A stretch of DNA of 64,000 bases from contig NZ_LAVS01000002.1 of assembly GCF_000986865.1 (NCBI RefSeq), positions 62,001-126,000 of the forward strand. The letters are read 5' to 3'. Shown piece by piece: positions 57,985 through 64,000 of this stretch; within the stretch, counting starts at the first letter, position 1, and each line of letters begins with the position of its first letter. Under the pieces are notes generated by a model. The model saw nothing but the letters and a program-made list of their open reading frames with translations. It did no database searches and was not told the DNA's origin. Made by a program: the position numbers and the translations under genes. Origin of the DNA: Rheinheimera mesophila (GTDB taxonomy: Bacteria > Pseudomonadota > Gammaproteobacteria > Enterobacterales > Alteromonadaceae).

Positions 57985-60321
57985 TTAGAAATCCAGTTTC
58001 AACGTCACAGTCGCTGTGCGCTCTGCACCTAAGTAGTACGCGCCTTCCTGGCCGCCCGCTAAGTAGTCTTCGTCGTTTAAGTTATTCAGCACCAACGACA
58101 GATCTATGCCTTTAAACATATCGTTTGAGGATAAATCTTTGCTGTAGCCGACATAGAAATCCATCACAGTCGAAGCCGGAATTTCATCTTTATTGCCACC
58201 TAAAGCAGCGCCAAAGTAAGTGTCAGTGCGCTTGGCAGTTAAACCAGCACGGTACGCTTCACCCTGATAACGTAGTGACAAGCTCAGCATAGTTTCTGGT
58301 GATCCTGCGACTTTATCCCCTGCAAAAATAGCGGCAGGGTTAATGGCTGGCTGACCATCCGGGTCAAGCACCACATTGCCGTCTTGATCCAAAACTAAGG
58401 TATTGATACTTTGACTGTACTCAGCGTTATTGCTGGTCAAGGCACTGTAAAGGCTCCAGCCCGGAGTAAATTCCCAGTTCAAGCTGGCTTCCAAACCATT
58501 GGACTCAATACCACCGACGTTGACATAAGTGCCGTCTAACTCGTTCAGGTAATCCGGGCCAGCACCATTCGCGCCGGGTTGCAGGAAGGTAATACGGTTA
58601 TCAAACTGCACATCGTAATAAGTCAACGACAGGCTTAAGTCATCGCCGAAATAACGTAAACCCAAGTCGATGTTTTCTGCAGTTTCTGCTTCCAGATTGG
58701 CGAAATCCTGATCGGTTTCTAAAATCGCATCGCTGATGGCTTTGAAGTTTTCTGCGTAACCAGCAAAGACTTCATAGCTTTCATTTAAGCGATAAACAAA
58801 ACCCAGGCTGGGTAATAAATCTGAACCACTGTCCAGTTTGCCTTCGTTGCCCGCCACTATATTGTCTTTGCGGCTGACATCAACATAAAACTGCTTCACG
58901 CCCAAAGTGACTGTTAAGTCATTCCAACTGATTTGATCCTGCAGATAAATCTTTTGAGTGTCCGTTTCATAAGTCCGGTCGTAATGCACCCAGTACGGCT
59001 GATTGTCGAAATAGTGGTACTGTTTCGGGTCAATCACATTGTGCCAGTCGCGGCTTTCGTCGCGGTCCTGTTGTTCCAGCCAGGCACCTAACCGCAGCTC
59101 ATGGTTATCCATCGCCCATTTAAGCTCTGAGGTTAAACCGTAACGGTCTTTTTCATAGTGGGTATGACGGTAGGAGGAGACGCGGGTCGCCCCTGTTAAA
59201 TCTGCATTCGGGTCCAGAATAGGCTGACCAGCCGCATTGACGTATTGATAAGGCGTTAAAGTACCGTTACCTGTACCACGGCTAACCCGGTTGCCAGCAG
59301 CATCTTCGACATAGACCTGATACGGCGGCATCCAGTCACCACGGCCGGATTGCATATGCACATAAGGGGTGACGGTCAGGTTCAGGCTGTCGGTTAAATC
59401 TGTATCCACTTTGACATAACTAAAGCTGTTTTCGCGCAAAGTAGACCAGACCTCAGCAAAGTTTTGATCGATATCCGGGTTGCCTGTCCAGACGTTAGTC
59501 AGGCGATCCCACTCCGGGTTTTCGAAAAACTGCGCTAAAGACACAGTGTTGTAGTTGTCTTCTTCGGTGTCGTCGTAAGAAAAACGTACCGTGATAGTGG
59601 TGTTATCCAGTTCAGTCACAGTTTTTACTTCGCCGTGCAGACGGTCAGTAAACCCATTGCTGCCTGAACCTATCCATCTGTTGTTAAAGCTGTCGGATAA
59701 GCTGACATAAGCTGTGGTGTTACCAGCAATCTGGCCTGTGTCAAAGCGGGTGTAATAACGGCGGGCATTATGATCGCCACCTGTGATACCGACCGACAGG
59801 TTTTCTTCAGCCAGTGGGTTGTTAGACACAAAGTTTAACGTTCCGCCCAGTGCATCCAAAGAGGCTGATGCAATGTCTGAGGTACCTTGTCCTACTTCTA
59901 CATAAGCTGTGTTTTCGGTATCGAGGTAACGGTTGGCTTTACTGCCACCGCCATAACCTGAACCACCATTGGGTAAACCATCAATGGTAATACCCAGTTG
60001 CTGCTCGTTCAGGTTGACGTTAAAACCGCGCATGGAGATGGTGGTAGACCAGTCATCGCCACCAAAAGCGTCACCCTGGCCTATGCTGATACCGGGCAAC
60101 TGGCTGACTAAATCCAGTACGTTGCCTATGGGAGCCTTGGTATTTTTAATGGCTTCGTCTGTGCTGTTATTGGCATAGCTGATACGTTTGCCGGTAATGG
60201 CCAACACTTCGACTTCCTGCTCTGCAGCAGCCGCTGCTACCTCTTCTGCGACTACAGGCGCCGATAAACCCAGGGCTGAACTCACTGCCAAAGCGAGCAG
60301 ATGTTTGTGATGTAATGCCAC
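57985..60321 (-). CDS. TonB-dependent receptor, substrate unknown
   Basis: A 778-residue outer-membrane receptor. The signal peptide ends near APVVAEE, and a TonB-box-like stretch EVEVLAITGKR follows. The plug has APIGNVLDLVSQLPGISIGQGDAFGGDDWSTTISMRGFN (about residues 66-104) and GTSDIASASLDALGGTLNFVSNNP (about 150-175). The barrel ends TVTLKLDF. No Fur-like box was recognised. A GTG at 60321 is preferred as start because GGAG lies 6 bases upstream; the ATG at 60333 has no such site. The FAGYAENFKAISDAIL segment is typical of this group, whose ligands (iron chelates, carbohydrates or others) vary. A periplasmic binding protein is encoded divergently. Confidence 0.85.
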   Translation of the reverse strand: MALHHKHLLALAVSSALGLSAPVVAEEVAAAAAEQEVEVLAITGKRISYANNSTDEAIKNTKAPIGNVLDLVSQLPGISIGQGDAFGGDDWSTTISMRGFNVNLNEQQLGITIDGLPNGGSGYGGGSKANRYLDTENTAYVEVGQGTSDIASASLDALGGTLNFVSNNPLAEENLSVGITGGDHNARRYYTRFDTGQIAGNTTAYVSLSDSFNNRWIGSGSNGFTDRLHGEVKTVTELDNTTITVRFSYDDTEEDNYNTVSLAQFFENPEWDRLTNVWTGNPDIDQNFAEVWSTLRENSFSYVKVDTDLTDSLNLTVTPYVHMQSGRGDWMPPYQVYVEDAAGNRVSRGTGNGTLTPYQYVNAAGQPILDPNADLTGATRVSSYRHTHYEKDRYGLTSELKWAMDNHELRLGAWLEQQDRDESRDWHNVIDPKQYHYFDNQPYWVHYDRTYETDTQKIYLQDQISWNDLTVTLGVKQFYVDVSRKDNIVAGNEGKLDSGSDLLPSLGFVYRLNESYEVFAGYAENFKAISDAILETDQDFANLEAETAENIDLGLRYFGDDLSLSLTYYDVQFDNRITFLQPGANGAGPDYLNELDGTYVNVGGIESNGLEASLNWEFTPGWSLYSALTSNNAEYSQSINTLVLDQDGNVVLDPDGQPAINPAAIFAGDKVAGSPETMLSLSLRYQGEAYRAGLTAKRTDTYFGAALGGNKDEIPASTVMDFYVGYSKDLSSNDMFKGIDLSLVLNNLNDEDYLAGGQEGAYYLGAERTATVTLKLDF

Positions 60322-60536
60322 GTGAAACTCCATTTTGTTGTTTGAATTGAAGAAAACGCCATTATTCTGGAGAGCTCTGATGACAGCGCAGTGAAAGGCT
60401 GGTGACAAAATGAAGTAATTCAGATGTAATTTTTATGAAAATAAAGTGAGGGAATTCATAGCCTGAACAGAGAAAAAACTGGAGTTTAAACAACAGTCTG
60501 GCCTATGCTGGAAGCTGGCTTTTGAAGGTGAGTTTG

Positions 60537-61265
60537 ATGCAATATTTGCTGTACATCGCAATGCTATGGATTGCCTTAGTGGCTGTTCCTTTGAAGGCAC
60601 AGCAGCTACAGCTTTTAGTTGGAGTGGAAAAACCTCCTTATATAAAAAGGGCAACTCAGACTGGCTATGAACTGGAACTACTGAGGACAGTAGTGAAACG
60701 AATGGGCTTTGACAGCCAGTTTATTCATGTCCCCAATGGCAGGTTGCTGGATTTGTTCAGCGAGGGGCAGGCTGACATGGTGTCTTTACAACGCGGCTTC
60801 CCGCCGGGTTTTTATGCCACTCTGCCTTATATCAGTTACCAAAATATTTTGATCGTACGTCAGGATTTAGTGAAAGAGCTGGTCAAACTGAATGATTTAG
60901 CAGGGCTTAGGGTAATGGCTTTTCAAAATGCCCGCCAGTTTTTACCGCCTGAATATGCCGAGGCTATCAGGAACACCAGTAGTTACCTGGAAGTGGTGGA
61001 ACAACATCAGCTACCAGCGTTATTACTGAAAAATCGGGTGGACGTGTTGGTGATGGACCGCAATATTTTCTGGCACTACTACCGCCAAACTGCCCCCAAG
61101 GACCATAGCTTGAAAGTGCTGAGTTTTTTCCAGCCCAATCACTACCATATGCTGGCCCGTACTCCGGAAGTGGCAGAGCGTTTTAATAAGGCGCTGATGG
61201 AGGTGAAACAGTCGGAGTTATTCAGCCAGTTACAGCTAAAGTATTTTGCCGAGTTAAATCAGTAG
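60537..61265 (+). CDS. Periplasmic substrate-binding protein (family 3)
   Basis: A 242-residue protein with a signal peptide (MQYLLYIAMLWIALVAVPLKAQ) and the SBP_bac_3 fold: VGVEKPPYIKRATQTGYELELLRTVVKRMGF, split as the first lobe (about residues 28-58), and ADMVSLQRGFPPGFYATLPYIS. It has no ABC permease or ATPase nearby, so it may act as a sensor or as an orphan binding protein. The ATG at 60537 follows AAGGTGAG; the TTG five codons upstream is less likely. It is divergent from the third TonB-dependent receptor. Confidence 0.75.
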   Translation: MQYLLYIAMLWIALVAVPLKAQQLQLLVGVEKPPYIKRATQTGYELELLRTVVKRMGFDSQFIHVPNGRLLDLFSEGQADMVSLQRGFPPGFYATLPYISYQNILIVRQDLVKELVKLNDLAGLRVMAFQNARQFLPPEYAEAIRNTSSYLEVVEQHQLPALLLKNRVDVLVMDRNIFWHYYRQTAPKDHSLKVLSFFQPNHYHMLARTPEVAERFNKALMEVKQSELFSQLQLKYFAELNQ

Positions 61266-61306
61266 CCAGATATGCCGAAGCGGTGTTGATTTGTAGGAGT
61301 CTTAAG

Positions 61307-61492
61307 ATGGGACGAAGATGTAAAACCTGTCGTTGTGTTGTGCATCCCATTGAAGTTAAGGTTCCAGGAACTCTTTACCCTGGCTATAAATGCCCGGTAT
61401 GCGGAGCAGAAATTTCCATGGGCAGAACCAAATTTGTTGCGCTTCTAATCGGGATCCTGGTTGTGATTTGGGCCATAGCCTTTGTATTCTGA
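61307..61492 (+). CDS. Small zinc-ribbon membrane protein
   Basis: A 61-residue protein with two CxxC-type pairs (CKTCRC near residue 5 and CPVCG near 31), forming a zinc ribbon, then one C-terminal helix (FVALLIGILVVIWAIAFVF). The start at 61307 has GGAG upstream. It could be a small membrane-bound metal-binding adaptor. The function is unknown. Confidence 0.65.
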   Translation: MGRRCKTCRCVVHPIEVKVPGTLYPGYKCPVCGAEISMGRTKFVALLIGILVVIWAIAFVF

Positions 61493-61535
61493 ATCGGATT
61501 GGGGAGAGTGTAGGTAAAAGGAGGCGTCGAATACT

Positions 61536-61964
61536 ATGAAAATCATGATGCGTTTCATCGCGTTGGCATTAGTAATGATCCTAAGTGGTTCCTTGTATGC
61601 TGAGCCCACTGCAACATTGTCCAGCTTGACGAGTTTACAATGGTACAACCGCATTATTCTGGTGAATGAGTTACCAGAGTCACAGAATGTAAAAGCAGTG
61701 TTTGAGCAACATAAAACTCAGTTGCAGCAGCGGGACATAGTGTGGTTTATCTTCGACGAGCAACAGCTATTGACGAACTACAGCGGTACTTTATCGGCAG
61801 ATTTTGTTGCCAGAACCAAAGAGCAGTACCAACTGATACCGGGCAAGATTATGCTGATTGGTAAAGATGGTGGCGTGAAGTTTTTGCTCGACCGGATGGA
61901 TTTAGAGGCGATATTTACAGAGATTGACGCTATGCCGATGCGACAACATGAGATGCTACATTAA
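61536..61964 (+). CDS. Secreted DUF4174 protein
   Basis: A 142-residue protein with a signal peptide (cleavage near LYA/EP). The thioredoxin-like fold features WYNRIILVNELPESQNV and DGGVKFLLDRMDLEAIFTEIDAMPMRQHEM (C-terminal signature, about residues 110-140) match DUF4174, a family without known activity and lacking a CxxC. AAAGGAGG precedes the start. A terminator follows. Confidence 0.8.
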   Translation: MKIMMRFIALALVMILSGSLYAEPTATLSSLTSLQWYNRIILVNELPESQNVKAVFEQHKTQLQQRDIVWFIFDEQQLLTNYSGTLSADFVARTKEQYQLIPGKIMLIGKDGGVKFLLDRMDLEAIFTEIDAMPMRQHEMLH

Positions 61965-62003
61965 ATGGGGTGAATTGTGGTTCACTACGTTGCGTCTGGC
62001 ATA

Positions 62004-62027
62004 AAAAAGGACCCGAAGGTCCTTTTT
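62004..62027. terminator. Bidirectional terminator
   Basis: AAAAAGGACC (62004-62013) pairs with GGTCCTTTTT (62018-62027), loop CGAA. It lies between the DUF4174 gene and the convergent S10 peptidase gene. Confidence 0.88.
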
Positions 62028-62040
62028 ACCCCAAGTCAAA

Positions 62041-63579
62041 TCAATACTTAGCCGGCTGATCCGGCTTAGGTAAAGTGGCTTTGATAAAGTCACGTAAGTC
62101 CTGATTCGACTGGCGTAAGTCGTCGTAACGCAGGTACATCATATGACCGCTACGGTAGCCTTTGAAGCTTAATCTGTGTTTCATTTTGCCACTTGGGTCC
62201 AACTGCCACATATTATATTTGGCATCAAAATAGTTGGTGGCGCCGTCATAGTAACCGGACTGAGTTAACACATGCAGGTAAGGGTTTTGTGCCATAGCCT
62301 GACGCAGGTTTTCGCCCGTATTGTCATTGCTTCTGTCCCAGGGGTGCACATTACCAAACATATTGTATTTCACGTCGGTTTTGTAATTCAGCTCGTTTTT
62401 CAGGTAGTGATTAATGGCTGGGGTAAAAGAGTGCAGCCAGGAGGTCAGTTCAGCGTTGTAATCTGGCTCTGCACCTGCATCTTTTTTGTCGATACCTAAA
62501 TAACGTGAATCTAAACGGCCAACGGTCTGACCGCGCTCACGCAGCAATTCTTTCCAGAAAAAGTCGGTATTGATATCCAGATTGTTTTGCAGCACAGCTT
62601 TGACGGATAAACCTGAATATCTGGCTACTTGTTCAGCCACCTGTTGTTTTTCAGCATCAGGCAAGGAATTGCCTTTGGCTAAAGCAGGCAGGTAGGTGTT
62701 GAGGGTAAAAGCTTCGACCTCCGGCAGATAATCCGTTAAGTCTTTTTGCTGTAAATCGCTGGAGAGTGCCTTGTGATACCAGGCTGTGGCGGCAAAGTAG
62801 GGCAGACGGTTCGCCGCATCGACAGGACCGTCCCGTTTAATGCCTATTTCCGTCGGCGACACCAGCACCACACCGTTTAAGTACATCCACTGCTGATTTT
62901 GCAGTGCTAAAGCTAAACCTGACACACGGGTAGTACCATAGCTCTCTCCAATCAGATACTTAGGCGATTCCCATCTGTTGTAGCGACTGACAAAGGTATT
63001 GATCCATTCAGCAAGGTATTTGATGTCGGCGTTGACACCAAAAAACATTTTTTGCTGCTGCTCCGGGCTTGGCATTTTGCCATCTTTACCCGGTAAAACG
63101 CGGGAATAGGCTGTGTTGACTGGGTTTACAAACACGATGTCGGCGGTATCCAACACTGAATAAGGGTTTTGTTTTACCCCATAAGGTTGCAGCGGGTAGC
63201 CTTCGCTATCGACATTCAGTGCTTTAGGGCCTGTGTAGGCAATTTGCATCCAAACTGAAGCTGAGCCCGGACCGCCATTAAAGGAGATCAACAGCGGACG
63301 GCTTTTGCGGTCTTTGATATCCTGACGCTCGTAATAAGTATAAAAAATAGCGGCGGTTGGGTTGCCTTGCTCATCCCACACCGGCTGAGTGCCTGTGTAG
63401 GCTTTGTAGCTAAAATCTTCATCCAGCACTGTGGTGTCATGTTCGGTTACGACCACGGAGTCGGCGTCTATCTGTACCGTGGCATTGCTGGTTGTTTTGC
63501 TGTCTTGCGCCTGCACTGCAAGGCTGATACTGGTTGCGCTCAGGCAGAGGCTGAGCAAAAGAAGCGGAATGATTTTCAT
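62041..63579 (-). CDS. S10 serine carboxypeptidase-like protein (secreted)
   Basis: A 512-residue exported alpha/beta hydrolase of the peptidase S10 group. The signal peptide ends near AVQAQD. The oxyanion stretch SFNGGPGSASVWMQ (about residues 98-111), the nucleophile Ser in LIGESYGTTR, the Asp near TQSGYYDGATNY and the His in GYRSGHMMYL are all present, so the enzyme should be active on C-terminal residues of peptides. The start at 63579 follows AGGGAACTT; the Met five codons earlier is less likely. Confidence 0.92.
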   Translation of the reverse strand: MKIIPLLLLSLCLSATSISLAVQAQDSKTTSNATVQIDADSVVVTEHDTTVLDEDFSYKAYTGTQPVWDEQGNPTAAIFYTYYERQDIKDRKSRPLLISFNGGPGSASVWMQIAYTGPKALNVDSEGYPLQPYGVKQNPYSVLDTADIVFVNPVNTAYSRVLPGKDGKMPSPEQQQKMFFGVNADIKYLAEWINTFVSRYNRWESPKYLIGESYGTTRVSGLALALQNQQWMYLNGVVLVSPTEIGIKRDGPVDAANRLPYFAATAWYHKALSSDLQQKDLTDYLPEVEAFTLNTYLPALAKGNSLPDAEKQQVAEQVARYSGLSVKAVLQNNLDINTDFFWKELLRERGQTVGRLDSRYLGIDKKDAGAEPDYNAELTSWLHSFTPAINHYLKNELNYKTDVKYNMFGNVHPWDRSNDNTGENLRQAMAQNPYLHVLTQSGYYDGATNYFDAKYNMWQLDPSGKMKHRLSFKGYRSGHMMYLRYDDLRQSNQDLRDFIKATLPKPDQPAKY

Positions 63580-63836
63580 AAGTTCCCTGATCATAGTTAT
63601 TTTAGTTCAGCTTATTGTTTACCCCAGCAGCATGAAAATAACCACCAGGCTTGAGACTAATAACAAAGATTCAGGTTAAAAGGGTCAGAACACTAAAAGC
63701 TGCCGCTCAAGTTGCCAGCTTGCTTTGTCTGTTGCTCCGCACTTCTTGCCTAAAAGTCCATTTGGCTAGTGTGGCTGACGCTGCTGTTGTACTCTGATTT
63801 CAGTCAGGGCTTTGAGGTTTATAGAGGAGTCACAGT

Positions 63837-64000
63837 ATGAGCAATTTAATAGAGCAACAACTTGAACAGCTAAAAGCTCAGCTTATGCCTCATCTGCCAG
63901 AATATGGCATGATACAAAGCACTATCGCTGATTTGGTGTTGTATCGCACAGAAGTGACTACTGAGATCACTCCTGTTATCTATGAACCTTCTTTATGCAT
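63837..64000 (+). CDS. AraC-family transcriptional regulator (N-terminal fragment)
   Basis: The first 54 codons lie in the window and the gene continues past the right edge. The sequence MSNLIEQQLEQLKAQLMPHL ... LVLYRTEVTTEITPVIYEPSLCI matches the N-terminal cupin-like domain of AraC-type regulators (the vYEPSLClv phrase is diagnostic). A clear AGAGGAG precedes the ATG. The DNA-binding half is outside, and the target is unknown. Confidence 0.75.
   Translation, partial: MSNLIEQQLEQLKAQLMPHLPEYGMIQSTIADLVLYRTEVTTEITPVIYEPSLC

Overview
The window looks like the chromosome of a mid-GC marine or freshwater gammaproteobacterium of the Alteromonadales/Chromatiaceae type; Rheinheimera or Alishewanella would fit. 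This is inferred from the gene set (three TonB-dependent receptors, an S46 dipeptidyl-peptidase, a stand-alone EF-G2, secreted S8 and S10 peptidases, PhoX, a POT transporter) and was not checked by any search. No rRNA, tRNA, CRISPR array or insertion sequence was recognised.

Layout. 1-0.8 kb: the end of an SOS mutagenesis operon (imuA plus the first codons of imuB) behind a consensus LexA box. 0.9-9.5 kb: ordinary chromosome with MFS and DMT transporters, an alkyltransferase-like protein, YccF, a POT peptide transporter, an unknown membrane protein and an S46 peptidase, plus one inverted-repeat element at 4.3 kb. 9.6-16.9 kb: a complete chromosomal integron. The integrase gene intI is on the minus strand behind its own LexA box. 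It is followed by an attI-like site and twelve gene cassettes on the plus strand, each ending in a recognisable attC. Cassette borders were set by matching the first bases of each cassette to the R'' core of its own attC. The cassettes carry 15 genes. Most are unknown, many are small membrane proteins, three cassettes hold two genes each, and the last is a ParE/RelE-type toxin-antitoxin pair with its own promoter and palindromic operator.

17-31 kb: DUF2937 and DUF2784 membrane proteins, an FhuA-like siderophore receptor with a Fur-box-like site, EF-G2, a three-gene ABC export operon of the GldA/GldFG/DUF4340 type, an ArsR-type repressor with an Old Yellow Enzyme behind a striking double palindrome, a fasciclin protein and a DUF481 outer-membrane protein. 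31-45 kb: an S8 protease, a luciferase-like oxidoreductase, an MgtC/DUF4010 membrane protein, cytochrome b561, an RluA-type pseudouridine synthase, PhoX, a tyrosinase plus multicopper oxidase pair, and a CobB-type sirtuin. 45.7-53 kb: a PAS-GGDEF diguanylate cyclase, then a compact iron-uptake locus (PepSY protein, Fiu-like receptor, PiuC-type dioxygenase, TonB, ExbB, ExbD) and a glutathione peroxidase. 53-64 kb: a glycosyltransferase, a DMT transporter, a glycerophosphodiesterase, a yqjD-yqjE-yqjK-like operon, a third TonB-dependent receptor divergent from a periplasmic binding protein, small secreted proteins, an S10 carboxypeptidase and the start of an AraC-family regulator.

The themes that tie genes together are: DNA-damage control of both mutagenesis (imuA/imuB) and cassette shuffling (intI), which lie about 9.8 kb apart; iron acquisition driven by a local TonB-ExbB-ExbD motor; and copper-dependent phenol oxidation. 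The most novel material is the cassette array, especially the two-gene cassettes of unknown function.
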